Positions 1-6,759 of a DNA stretch of 8,031 nt are shown here, one piece after another. The stretch spans positions 1 to 8,031 of the forward strand of contig JAEWGK010000099.1 in the NCBI GenBank assembly GCA_023388385.1. The letters are read 5' to 3'. Every line of letters starts with the position of its first letter. Positions within the stretch are counted from its first letter, which is position 1. A program made the translations under genes and the position numbers. This DNA comes from Actinomycetes bacterium. GTDB lineage: Bacteria > Actinomycetota > Actinomycetes > Mycobacteriales > Mycobacteriaceae. The notes under the pieces were generated by a model. It saw only the letters and a program-made list of their open reading frames with translations. It did no database searches and was not told the DNA's origin.

Positions 1-616
1 GGATGAGCACCCGGTCGCAGTCCGTGACGTCGGAGGCGATGTGGGTGGACATGACGACGGTGCGGCCGGTCGCCCCGGCCTTGTGCACCAGGGTCAGGAT
101 GGAGGCGCGCTGAGCGGGATCGAGACCCGCCGTCGGCTCGTCGAGCAGCAGCACCGCGGGGTCGTTGACCAGGCCGGCGGCGATGCTCACCCGCCGACGC
201 ATGCCGCCGGACAGGGATGCGATGCGGTCATCGGCGCGCTCGGCGAGGCCGACGTCGGCGAGCACCTCCCGGGCCGCCGCATGCGCGCGGCGCCAGCCGA
301 GCCCGCGGAGCCACCCGACCATCGCGACGAACTCGGCGGGCGTACGGGTGTCGTCGAACGGCTCCCGCTGCGGCACCCAGCCGATCGCGGACCGGTAGTC
401 GCGCAGGTTCCGCGGCCGCAGCCGCTCGCCGTCATGGAGGATGTCGCCGCCGCGGGCGGGAAGCTCCGTGGCCAGGGTCTTCAGCAGCGTGGACTTGCCC
501 GCGCCATTGGCCCCGAGAATGGCGGTGAACCCGCCATCGAAGCCGACCGATACGGCCCCGATGACGGGCTTGCTCCCGTACCCGCACGCCAGATCGCGGG
601 TCTCAATGGTCGTCAT
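1..616 (-). CDS. ABC transporter ATP-binding protein, C-terminus cut by window edge
   Basis: This is the nucleotide-binding subunit of an ABC transporter; it would hydrolyse ATP on the cytoplasmic face to drive a membrane partner that is not in the window. The 205 visible residues start MTTIETRDLACGYG and contain the full motif series: Walker A GANGAGKST (35-43), Q-loop Gln83, signature LSGGM (135-139), Walker B VLLLDEP (155-161, with D159 and E160) and the H-loop His192 in STH. The domain is nearly complete, and only the end (normally another 20-100 residues) is missing. The ATG at 616 is preferred because it directly precedes the recognisable N-terminal strand; the only other in-frame start nearby, GTG at 670, would add an acidic, low-complexity leader. 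The gene lies 71 bp downstream of the alkene reductase gene in the same direction and may share its transcript. Substrate and direction of transport cannot be told. The LSGGMRRR signature and lone NBD layout fit ABC-2-type exporters, but that is inference. Confidence 0.93.
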   Translation of the reverse strand, partial: MTTIETRDLACGYGSKPVIGAVSVGFDGGFTAILGANGAGKSTLLKTLATELPARGGDILHDGERLRPRNLRDYRSAIGWVPQREPFDDTRTPAEFVAMVGWLRGLGWRRAHAAAREVLADVGLAERADDRIASLSGGMRRRVSIAAGLVNDPAVLLLDEPTAGLDPAQRASILTLVHKAGATGRTVVMSTHIASDVTDCDRVLI

Positions 617-687
617 GCGTTGCTCACCATTCCTTCCATTCCCGTCATCATCGCGTTCACCTTCCCCCACACGGGCGTCCGATCCAC

Positions 688-1827
688 CTATTCCGCCGCC
701 CGCCCCGGGTACTCGGGATAGTCGGTGTAGCCCTCCGGCCCCTGGGCGTAGATGAGGTCGGCGCGGGGTTGCGCCAGCGGCAGGCCGTCGCGCAGGCGGC
801 GGACCAGGTCGGGGTTGGCGATGAAGGGCCGGCCGAAGCCGATGACGTCCGCGAGCCCCGCGTCGAGCAGGCGCTGCGCCGAGTCGCGGTCCTGGCCGCC
901 GGTGACGATGACGAGGCCGTCGTACAGCTCCCGGAAGCGCCGCAGCAGGTCCCCGGGAATCGGCGGGATCTCGCGGGTCTTCGACGTCGTCGACTGATCG
1001 GCGAAATGGACGTAGCCGACACGGCGGTTCTGCAGCTCCTCGGCGAGGTGGAGGATGGTCGCCTCCACCTCCGAATGCTGCGGCATGTCGCCGGCCGTGC
1101 CGTACGGCGACAGGCGGATGCCGACCTGGCGGGCGCCGCCGCCCTGCGCCGCCACCGCAGTGATGACGGCGTCGACGACCGCCAGTGGGAAGCGGATGCG
1201 GTCGGCGATCTCGGGGCCGCCCCACTCGTCGTCACGCACGTTGACGCCCGGATTGAGGAACTGCTCCAGCAGGTAGCCGTTGGCGGCGTGGATTTCGACG
1301 CCATCGAAGCCCGCCGTCATCGCCAGCGTCGCGGCGTGGGCGAACTCGCCGATGACCGTCTCGATGTCGTCGGCGGTCATGGGGCGGACCTCCGACGCCG
1401 GCTCCGCGAAGCGGCCCTCGCCCGTCTGGTCGAACACGAAGCAGCGGCCGGCCTTCGCCGGGATGGCGGACGGGCCCATCGGCGCCTCCCGGCCCGGCTG
1501 CAGCAGCGGGTGCGACAGGCGGCCGACGTGCCACAGCTGCGCCACGATGCGCCCGCCCGCGCGGTGCACGGCGTCGACGACGATGGACCAGCCCTCCGCC
1601 TGCGGCTTCTTCCAGATGCCCGGGACCGCCGCGAACCCGCGCGCCGCCGGGGAGATGAAGGTTCCCTCCGTGATGATGAGCCCCGCGTCCGCCCTCTGCA
1701 CGTAGTACTCCGCGAGCAGCTCGTCGGCGACCTGGGACTCGCAGCGCAGGCGGGTCATCGGCGCCATCGCGATGCGGTTGGGCAGCTCCACGCGCCCCCA
1801 TCGGCAGGGCTCGAACAGATCGGGCAT
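688..1827 (-). CDS. Old Yellow Enzyme family alkene reductase (NADH:flavin oxidoreductase, NemA-like)
   Basis: This 379-residue protein is an FMN-dependent oxidoreductase of the Old Yellow Enzyme family. Known members reduce activated C=C bonds of enals, enones, maleimides or nitro-compounds with NAD(P)H, in the cytoplasm. The length and whole TIM-barrel match the family. Visible hallmarks are the N-terminal FMN motif APMTR (22-26, Thr25), QLWHVGR (97-103), the substrate-anion pair in EIHAANGYL (His180 and Asn183, followed by the proton donor Tyr185), FMN-contacting Arg238 in GIRLSPYGT, the VTGGQ phosphate loop (308-312), GFGRPFIANPDLV (330-342), and the C-terminal YTDYP (367-371) typical of NemA-type enzymes. 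The ATG at 1827 follows an AAAGG (1839-1843) with an 11-nt spacer. The gene has its own upstream gap with an operator-like palindrome, which suggests inducible expression, as for nemA in E. coli. The physiological substrate is unknown; detoxification of electrophiles is the usual inference. Confidence 0.95.
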   Translation of the reverse strand: MPDLFEPCRWGRVELPNRIAMAPMTRLRCESQVADELLAEYYVQRADAGLIITEGTFISPAARGFAAVPGIWKKPQAEGWSIVVDAVHRAGGRIVAQLWHVGRLSHPLLQPGREAPMGPSAIPAKAGRCFVFDQTGEGRFAEPASEVRPMTADDIETVIGEFAHAATLAMTAGFDGVEIHAANGYLLEQFLNPGVNVRDDEWGGPEIADRIRFPLAVVDAVITAVAAQGGGARQVGIRLSPYGTAGDMPQHSEVEATILHLAEELQNRRVGYVHFADQSTTSKTREIPPIPGDLLRRFRELYDGLVIVTGGQDRDSAQRLLDAGLADVIGFGRPFIANPDLVRRLRDGLPLAQPRADLIYAQGPEGYTDYPEYPGRAAE

Positions 1828-1880
1828 GGGCGGGGCCGCCTTTCGTGGTCTGGGCGCCGGGATTCCGGCACGGTGGTCTC

Positions 1881-1894
1881 GGACTACTTAGTCC
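1881..1894. promoter_or_regulatory. Operator-like palindrome upstream of the alkene reductase gene
   Basis: GGACTACTTAGTCC consists of two perfect 6-bp inverted half-sites (GGACTA at 1881-1886, TAGTCC at 1889-1894) around a 2-bp spacer. It lies 54 bp upstream of the reductase ATG and directly downstream of a -10-like TAGGGT, so a bound repressor would cover the likely transcription start. It is also A+T-rich for this region. OYE-family genes are often controlled by dedicated repressors; E. coli NemR, a TetR-family protein, binds a palindrome upstream of nemA. No regulator gene is visible here. Operator function is inference from symmetry and position. Confidence 0.5.
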
Positions 1895-1900
1895 ACCCTA
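1895..1900 (-). promoter_or_regulatory. Possible -10 element for the alkene reductase gene
   Basis: Read on the minus strand the sequence is TAGGGT, matching the actinobacterial TANNNT -10 pattern. It abuts the GGACTA palindrome, so a start about 7 nt downstream would fall inside the palindrome and leave a 5' leader of about 60 nt with an AAAGG ribosome site. No convincing -35 is visible; the candidate spot overlaps the stem at 1914-1947. A six-base match in GC-rich DNA is weak evidence by itself. Confidence 0.3.
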
Positions 1901-1913
1901 CGGCGGGGCGCCC

Positions 1914-1947
1914 ATCCGGGCGAACCTGGGAGTCCGCTCGCCCGGAT
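1914..1947. repeat. Perfect 10-bp stem-loop between pyk and the alkene reductase gene
   Basis: ATCCGGGCGA (1914-1923) and TCGCCCGGAT (1938-1947) are exact reverse complements separated by 14 nt. The structure lies 52 bp past the pyk stop and just upstream of the candidate reductase promoter. It could be a second terminator for pyk or a protein-binding site. There is no T-tract on either strand, so intrinsic termination is not certain. Confidence 0.5.
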
Positions 1948-1974
1948 CTGAGCAGCATGCGGCCCGCCCCACCC

Positions 1975-1999
1975 CCGGGCCAGGGCCACCTGGCCCCGG
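1975..1999 (-). terminator. Probable pyk transcription terminator hairpin
   Basis: An inverted repeat starts at the base after the pyk TAG. Arms GGGCCAGG (1977-1984) and CCTGGCCC (1989-1996) pair perfectly over 8 bp around a GCCA loop, and two more C-G pairs form beyond a bulged C at 1997. On the minus strand it is followed by a G-rich run rather than T residues, so it would be an actinobacterial type without a U-tract. A second stem follows at 1914-1947. Confidence 0.55.
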
Positions 2000-3421
2000 C
2001 TAGTGCGCCAGGACGTCCTCGCCCAGCATGTGGACGTGGATGAGGTTGGTGTTGCCGGTGTTCCCGGGCGGGGTGCCGGCGACGACGACCATCATGTCGC
2101 CGCGCGAGTACTCCGGCATGGCCAGGAGCGCCTCGTCGACGGCCTTCATCATGTCGTCGGTGGTCCGGACGCGCGGGGTGAGGAACGTCTCGGCACCCCA
2201 CGTCAGGGCCAGCTGGCTGCGCACGGCCGGGTCGGGGGTGAAGACCAGCAGCGGCAGGTGGGAATGCAGGCGGGCGACACGGCGGGCGGTGTCGCCGGAG
2301 CTGGTGAACGCCACCAGCGCCTGGGCGTTGAGGCGCTCGCCGATGTCGCGGGCGGCATAGGAGATCACCCCGCGCTTGGTCCGGGGCACGTGCGTGAGGT
2401 CCGGGACGACGCCATCGCGCTCGGCGGCCGTGACGATGCGCCCCATCGTCCTCACGGTGGTCTGCGGGTACTTGCCCACGGAGGTCTCCCCGGAGAGCAT
2501 GACCGCGTCGGCGCCGTCGAGCACCGCGTTGGCGACGTCGGACGCCTCGGCGCGGGTCGGCCGGGAGTTGACGATCATCGAGTCGAGCATCTGCGTCGCG
2601 ACGATGACCGGCTTGGCGTTCTCGCGCGCGATCTGGATGGCGCGCTTCTGCACCAGCGGCACGTCCTCGAGCGGCACCTCCACTCCGAGGTCGCCGCGGG
2701 CGACCATGACGGCGTCGAACGCGAGGATGATGGCCTCGAGCGCATCGACGGCCTCGGGCTTCTCCAGCTTCGCGATGACGGGCACGCGCCGGCCGACCTC
2801 GTCCATGATGGCGTGGACGAGCTCGACATCGGCCGGGGACCGGACGAAGGACAGGGCGATGAAGTCGACGCCGAGCCTCAGCGCGAAGCGCAGATCGTCG
2901 ACGTCCTTCTCGGACAGCGCCGGCACGGAGATGTCCATGCCGGGCAGGGAGACGCCCTTGTTGTTGGAGACGGGGCCGCCCTCGGTGACGCGGCAGACGA
3001 CGTCGTTGCCGTCGACCTCGACGCACTCGAGGCCGACCTTGCCGTCGTCGACGAGCAGGCGGTCGCCGGGCTTGGCGTCCTGGGCGAGGTTCTTGTAGGT
3101 CGTCGAAACGCGGTCGTGGGTGCCCTCGACGTCGTCGACCGTGATGCGGACGATTTCGCCGTCGGCCCAGTACGTCGCGCCGTCCTTGAAACGGCCGAGG
3201 CGGATCTTCGGACCCTGAAGGTCGGCGAGCGTGCCGACGGCATGCCCGGTGGCGTCCGAGGCCTGGCGGACCCAGAGGTAGTTCTGCTCGTGGTCGGTGT
3301 GTTCGCCGTGGGAGAAGTTCAGGCGGGCGACGTCCATGCCGGACTCGACCAGGCCCTTGATCCCCTCATAGCTGGCCACGGCCGGACCGAGGGTACATAC
3401 GATCTTCGTTCGTCTCTGCAC
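2000..3421 (-). CDS. pyk: Pyruvate kinase
   Basis: Pyruvate kinase transfers the phosphate of phosphoenolpyruvate to ADP, the last step of glycolysis, in the cytoplasm and usually as an allosteric homotetramer. From the GTG at 3421 the protein has 473 residues, close to the roughly 475 of the C. glutamicum enzyme. Visible features are ARLNFSHG (32-39, with Arg33, Asn35, Ser37, His38), ADLQGPK (66-72), the B-domain DDGKVG (125-130), active-site IAKLEKPE (216-223, catalytic Lys218, metal ligand Glu220), MVARGDLGVE (239-248, metal ligand Asp244), ATQMLDSM (275-282) and SRPTRAEASDVANAV (286-300). The C-terminal regulatory domain follows to residue 473. An in-frame GTG at 3430 would add only MGC. 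The GTG at 3421 gives MQRRTKIVCTLGP, which matches the family start, and lies exactly 7 nt after a -10-like TAGGGT. pyk follows lgt by 60 bp; a hairpin and promoter in that gap suggest it can be expressed alone. Confidence 0.97.
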   Translation of the reverse strand: MQRRTKIVCTLGPAVASYEGIKGLVESGMDVARLNFSHGEHTDHEQNYLWVRQASDATGHAVGTLADLQGPKIRLGRFKDGATYWADGEIVRITVDDVEGTHDRVSTTYKNLAQDAKPGDRLLVDDGKVGLECVEVDGNDVVCRVTEGGPVSNNKGVSLPGMDISVPALSEKDVDDLRFALRLGVDFIALSFVRSPADVELVHAIMDEVGRRVPVIAKLEKPEAVDALEAIILAFDAVMVARGDLGVEVPLEDVPLVQKRAIQIARENAKPVIVATQMLDSMIVNSRPTRAEASDVANAVLDGADAVMLSGETSVGKYPQTTVRTMGRIVTAAERDGVVPDLTHVPRTKRGVISYAARDIGERLNAQALVAFTSSGDTARRVARLHSHLPLLVFTPDPAVRSQLALTWGAETFLTPRVRTTDDMMKAVDEALLAMPEYSRGDMMVVVAGTPPGNTGNTNLIHVHMLGEDVLAH

Positions 3422-3428
3422 GCAACCC

Positions 3429-3434
3429 ACCCTA
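3429..3434 (-). promoter_or_regulatory. Likely -10 element of a leaderless pyk promoter
   Basis: The minus strand reads TAGGGT, then GGGTTGC, then GTG, so a start seven bases after the -10 would be the G of the pyk start codon. Leaderless mRNAs beginning at the start codon are common in Actinobacteria, and TANNNT with this spacing is their usual hallmark. There is no good Shine-Dalgarno sequence here; the GGGTGGG at 3426-3432 is only a weak candidate. No clear -35 is visible. Confidence 0.45.
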
Positions 3435-3437
3435 GCC

Positions 3438-3467
3438 GCCCGGGCACCGAGGCGCCGCCGCCCGGGC
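3438..3467. repeat. GC-rich hairpin between lgt and pyk
   Basis: Two copies of GCCCGGGC (3438-3445 and 3460-3467), each itself palindromic, can pair over 8 bp around a 14-nt loop. The stem begins 15 bases past the lgt stop and lies just upstream of the proposed pyk -10. It could weaken readthrough from the trp-lgt transcript. No T-tract follows, and self-complementary GC repeats are frequent at this base composition, so function is uncertain. Confidence 0.35.
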
Positions 3468-3481
3468 CGGTCGGGCGGGGG

Positions 3482-4396
3482 TCAATCCCGGGACACGGCG
3501 GGCAGGCCGCCGCCGTCGCGCTCCGTCGTCTCGCCCCGGACGAAGGCGGGGTGCTCGCGACGGCGGTTGCGCAGCGCGACGAACACGGCGACCGCGATGA
3601 CGAAGACGACGAGGGAGACGACGTTGTTGATGCGGATGTCGCCGAAGACGGTCGTCGCCGGGTCGGTGCGCATGGCCTCGATGAAGAAGCGGCCGCAGGT
3701 GTAGCACGCGACGTAAAGGGCGAAGACGCGGCCGCCACCGAGGCGGAAGCGCCGGTCGGCCCACAGGAGGGCGAAGAATACGACGAGGTTCCACAGCAGC
3801 TCGTAGAGGAACGTCGGGTGCACGACGGCGAGGACCTCGCCCGTGGACACTCCGCTGACCGGCGCGACGCGGCCGGCCTCGTCGACGCGGAGGTAGATCT
3901 CCAGGCCCCACGGCAGCGTCGTCGGCCCGCCGTAGAGCTCCTGGTTGAACCAGTTGCCCAGGCGCCCGAACGCCTGGCCCAGGATGATCGCCGGGGCGAC
4001 GGTGTCCAGCGCCGGGGCCGCCGGCACCTTCCGCCACGTCACGACGGCCCAGCCCGCCAGCACGCCGCCGACCACCGCGCCCCAGATGCCCAGGCCGCCG
4101 GCGGTGATGTCCAGGGCCTGCCAGGGGTTCCGGCCGGGCGCGAAGTACTTCTCCCAGTCGGTGATGAGGTGGTAGATGCGGCCGCCGATGATGCCGCCCG
4201 GCACCGCGGCGATGGCGATGTCGATCATGAGGTCCGGGTCGCCGCCGCGATCCTTGTAGCGCTTCCGCGCGACCAGCAGGCCGGCGACGATGCCGACGAG
4301 GATGCACATCGCGTACCCGCGGATCGGCAGCGGCCCCAGGTGCCACACGCCCTGCGGCGGCGAAGGGATGTACGCGAGGAGGTCGGTGGTCGTCAT
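3482..4396 (-). CDS. lgt: Prolipoprotein diacylglyceryl transferase
   Basis: Lgt moves a diacylglyceryl group from phosphatidylglycerol to the lipobox cysteine of prolipoproteins, the first step of lipoprotein maturation, in the cytoplasmic membrane. The 304-residue protein has about seven hydrophobic segments, roughly 27-44, 59-76, 101-120, 131-142, 196-213, 223-240 and 258-276. It carries the Lgt signature [13 protein letters not shown] (144-156), where Arg145, Asn148, Glu153 and Gly156 correspond to E. coli R143, N146, E151 and G154. Also present are IRGYAM (25-30) and YTCGRFFIE (232-240), with Tyr232 and Arg236 matching E. coli Y235 and R239. The residue before GGL, His103 in E. coli, is Ala99 here (TAGGLGIWG); I believe actinobacterial forms commonly differ at this spot. 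The last 30 residues are hydrophilic and probably cytoplasmic. ATG 4396 follows GGAG with an 8-nt spacer. The gap to trpA is 41 bp, so cotranscription with trp genes is likely. Confidence 0.97.
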   Translation of the reverse strand: MTTTDLLAYIPSPPQGVWHLGPLPIRGYAMCILVGIVAGLLVARKRYKDRGGDPDLMIDIAIAAVPGGIIGGRIYHLITDWEKYFAPGRNPWQALDITAGGLGIWGAVVGGVLAGWAVVTWRKVPAAPALDTVAPAIILGQAFGRLGNWFNQELYGGPTTLPWGLEIYLRVDEAGRVAPVSGVSTGEVLAVVHPTFLYELLWNLVVFFALLWADRRFRLGGGRVFALYVACYTCGRFFIEAMRTDPATTVFGDIRINNVVSLVVFVIAVAVFVALRNRRREHPAFVRGETTERDGGGLPAVSRD

Positions 4397-4437
4397 CGAG
4401 GTGTCTCCGTTTCCGTGGGGGTCACCGATGGGGCGGG

Positions 4438-5268
4438 TCAGGCGTCGGCGGGGGCGCCATCACGCGGGGCGCGGGCGTCGGCCGCGGGGGCATCCTGACC
4501 ACGCACACCGGCGGCGAGCTCCCGGGCGAGGGCGACGAGCGCAGCGCGGGACTCCGTCGACGCCTTGATGAGCGCCGAGCCGACGATCACGCCGTCGGCG
4601 AACTCCGCGATCTCCTTCGCCTGCGCGCCCGTGGACACGCCGAGCCCGACGGCCACCGGGGTGTCCGTCACCGCGCGGGTGCGGGCGACGAGCTCGCCGG
4701 CCGCCGAGTCGACCGCCTTCTGCGCGCCCGTGACGCCCATGTGCGAGCTGGCGTAGACGAAGCCCGAGCCGGCGGTGGCCGTCATGGCCAGGCGCTCCGG
4801 CGTCGACGACGGCGCGACCAGGAAGATGGTGTCCAGCCCGTGGGCCTCGGCCGCGGCGAGCCAGCGGCCCGCCTCCTCCGGGATGAGGTCCGGGATGATG
4901 GCGCCGCAGCCGCCCGCCGCCGCGAAGTCGCGGGCGAAGTTCTCCGGGCCGTACTGCAGCACCGGGTTCCAGTACGTCATGGTCACGCAGGTGCCGCCGG
5001 CCTCGGTGACCTCGCGGGTGACGCGGAACAGGTCCGGGATGCGGAAGCCCGCCGACAGCGCCTCGTCGGCCGCGGCCTGGATGACCGGGCCGTCCATCAT
5101 CGGATCGGAGTACGGCAGGCCGACCTCGATCACGTCGGCGCCCGCGTCCACGATCGCGGTGATGCGGTCGACGGACTCCTCCACCGTCGGGTAACCCGCC
5201 GGGTAGTAGCCGATGAAGGCCGCGCGGCCCTCCTCTTTCGCCGTGGCGAAGACGTCGCTCAGGCTCAC
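4438..5268 (-). CDS. trpA: Tryptophan synthase alpha subunit
   Basis: TrpA cleaves indole-3-glycerol phosphate to indole and glyceraldehyde 3-phosphate and channels indole to TrpB in the alpha2-beta2 complex. From GTG 5268 the protein has 276 residues (E. coli: 268). The TIM-barrel motif [19 protein letters not shown] (46-64) carries both catalytic acids, Glu48 and Asp59, equivalent to E. coli Glu49 and Asp60. Further on come [25 protein letters not shown], the phosphate-loop region [12 protein letters not shown], and [10 protein letters not shown] and [10 protein letters not shown] at the phosphate site. The start is set by AGGAGG (5276-5281), 7 nt upstream within the trpB tail. GTG 5268 overlaps the trpB stop as GTGA, so translation is probably coupled and keeps the subunits balanced. 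An upstream start at 5364 would add an arginine-rich stretch that is only the trpB gene read in another frame. The last 20 residues are an Ala/Asp-rich tail beyond the family core. Confidence 0.97.
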   Translation of the reverse strand: MSLSDVFATAKEEGRAAFIGYYPAGYPTVEESVDRITAIVDAGADVIEVGLPYSDPMMDGPVIQAAADEALSAGFRIPDLFRVTREVTEAGGTCVTMTYWNPVLQYGPENFARDFAAAGGCGAIIPDLIPEEAGRWLAAAEAHGLDTIFLVAPSSTPERLAMTATAGSGFVYASSHMGVTGAQKAVDSAAGELVARTRAVTDTPVAVGLGVSTGAQAKEIAEFADGVIVGSALIKASTESRAALVALARELAAGVRGQDAPAADARAPRDGAPADA

Positions 5269-6689
5269 TTGTGGTCCTCCTCGGTCGTGGTGGTCGGGGT
5301 GGCGGCGCCGGAGGGCTCGTCGTCGCCGTGGGCGCGGCCCTCGGCGGCGGAGGGCGCGTCGCAACGCTCCGCATCATGCTCCGGCTCCTCCGCCTCCGTG
5401 GCGCCGAAGAGCCCGAACCAATTGCCGGCGGTGGTGACGTCCTTGTCCCCGCGGCCGGAGATGTTGACGACGATGACCGGCTCCCGGCCCAGCTCCCCCC
5501 GCAGGCGCGGCGCGATCTTCTTCGCGGCCGCGACGGCGTGGGCGGACTCGATGGCGGGGATGATGCCCTCCAGCCGCGACAGCTCGGAGAACGCCTCCAT
5601 CGTCTCGGCGTCGGTGATGGGCAGGTACTCGGCGCGGCCGTCGGCGGCGAGCTTCGAGTGCTCCGGGCCGACCCCCGGGTAGTCCAGGCCGGCGGAAATG
5701 GAGTGGGACTCGATGATCTGGCCGTCCTCGTCCTGCATCAGCGCGGCGTAGGAGCCCTGGAACACGCCCGGGCGGCCCGCGTTGATGGGGGCTGCGTGGC
5801 GGCCCGTCTCGATGCCGTCGCCCGCCGCCTCGGCGCCGAATATGCGCACGCCCGCGTCGTCGATGAACGGGTGGAACAGGCCGATGGCGTTGGAGCCGCC
5901 GCCGACGCACGCCACGACCGCGTCCGGCAGGCCACCCGTCGCCGCCTGGATCTGCTGGCGGGCCTCCGTGCCGATGATCCGCTGGAAATCGCGCACCATC
6001 TGCGGGAACGGGTGGGGGCCGGCGGCGGTGCCGAAGCAGTAGTAGGTGTCGTCGGCATGCGCGACCCAATAGCGCATCGCCTCATTGATCGCGTCCTTCA
6101 GCGTCGCGGAGCCGAGCTCCACCTCGATGACCTCCGCGCCCAGCAGGCGCATCCGCGCGATGTTGAGGGCCTGGCGGCGGGCGTCGACGCCGCCCATGTA
6201 GACGCGGCACTCGATGCCCATCAGCGCGCACGCCGTGGCCGTGGCGACGCCGTGCTGGCCCGCGCCCGTCTCCGCGATGACGCGGGTCTTGCCCATCTTC
6301 TTCGCCAGCAGCACCTGGCCCAGGACGTTGTTGATCTTGTGCGAGCCCGTGTGGTTCAGGTCCTCGCGCTTCAGCCACACCTGCGCGCCCGCCAGCTCCG
6401 AGAAGCGCGGCGCGCGGTACAGCGGCGACGGCCGGCCGACGTAGTCGCGCTGCAGGTCGTCGAGCTCCCTGCGGAAGCCCTCGTCCACGCGCGCTTTGGC
6501 GTAGCCGTCGGTCACCTCCTCGATGATGGCCATGAGGGCCTCGGGGAGGTAGCGGCCGCCCCATTCGCCCCAGTGGCCCAGCTCATCGGGCTCGTGCGCG
6601 GTCGGCTCCGCGATGACCTCGCCCATCGTGGGCAGCCGATCGCCGCGGGCGTCGTGGTTCTTGTAGTCCTGCTCACTCACGCCGACCAT
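5265..6689 (-). CDS. trpB: Tryptophan synthase beta subunit with acidic C-terminal extension
   Basis: TrpB is the PLP enzyme that condenses indole with L-serine to tryptophan, working with TrpA. From ATG 6689 there are 474 residues. Visible landmarks are [11 protein letters not shown] (40-50), [15 protein letters not shown] (107-121) with PLP lysine Lys118, [11 protein letters not shown] (139-149) with catalytic Glu140, GGGSNAIG (263-270) holding the PLP phosphate, the COMM-domain region between, EHSKL, and SGRGDKD (411-417) with the serine that contacts the pyridine nitrogen. The conserved fold ends near residue 430 (NWFGLFGA). About 44 residues of Glu/Asp/Ala/Thr-rich tail follow, which most TrpB proteins of about 400-420 residues lack. 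ATG 6689 ([11 protein letters not shown]) was chosen because the upstream continuation to 6794 is Pro/Arg-rich and overlaps trpC. No clear Shine-Dalgarno precedes it, and GTG 6680 is an alternative. trpC ends 70 bp upstream; trpA overlaps by 4 bp. Confidence 0.96.
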   Translation of the reverse strand: MVGVSEQDYKNHDARGDRLPTMGEVIAEPTAHEPDELGHWGEWGGRYLPEALMAIIEEVTDGYAKARVDEGFRRELDDLQRDYVGRPSPLYRAPRFSELAGAQVWLKREDLNHTGSHKINNVLGQVLLAKKMGKTRVIAETGAGQHGVATATACALMGIECRVYMGGVDARRQALNIARMRLLGAEVIEVELGSATLKDAINEAMRYWVAHADDTYYCFGTAAGPHPFPQMVRDFQRIIGTEARQQIQAATGGLPDAVVACVGGGSNAIGLFHPFIDDAGVRIFGAEAAGDGIETGRHAAPINAGRPGVFQGSYAALMQDEDGQIIESHSISAGLDYPGVGPEHSKLAADGRAEYLPITDAETMEAFSELSRLEGIIPAIESAHAVAAAKKIAPRLRGELGREPVIVVNISGRGDKDVTTAGNWFGLFGATEAEEPEHDAERCDAPSAAEGRAHGDDEPSGAATPTTTTEEDHK

Positions 6690-6697
6690 TGTGACGC

Positions 6698-6751
6698 ATG
6701 GGCCGGTCAGTCCGCTCGGGAGGGTCGGAATCGGGCGGGGCGGCGGCCCAT
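6698..6751. repeat. Inverted repeat in the trpC-trpB gap
   Basis: ATGGGCCG (6698-6705) and CGGCCCAT (6744-6751) are perfect 8-bp reverse complements with a 38-nt loop. Together they fill most of the 70-bp gap between trpC and trpB, and the left arm ends 9 bp before the trpB ATG. A structure near the start codon could tune trpB translation, but 8-bp matches with a long GC-rich loop can arise by chance. Confidence 0.3.
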
Positions 6752-6759
6752 CCGGCCCG

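Noticed and set aside
41..721. 226-codon plus-strand open frame at the left edge
   Set aside because: The minus strand here encodes an ABC ATPase with Walker A, signature, Walker B and H-loop in order. The plus frame is a shadow.
769..2043. 424-codon plus-strand open frame across the reductase gene
   Set aside because: It is antisense to a complete Old Yellow Enzyme gene with all its motifs, and it has no family resemblance.
1884..3026. 380-codon minus-strand frame overlapping pyk
   Set aside because: It is another frame of pyk, with an Arg/Gly-rich product and no motif.
2003..4498. 831-codon open frame on the plus strand across pyk and lgt
   Set aside because: It lies antisense to two clearly recognised genes. 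Its product is rich in Arg, Asp, Val and Gly with no recognisable motif, as expected from the reverse strand of GC-rich genes.
5269..5364. N-terminal extension of TrpA
   Set aside because: The added stretch is almost all Arg, Pro and His and is trpB read in another frame. AGGAGG and the GTGA overlap favour GTG 5268.
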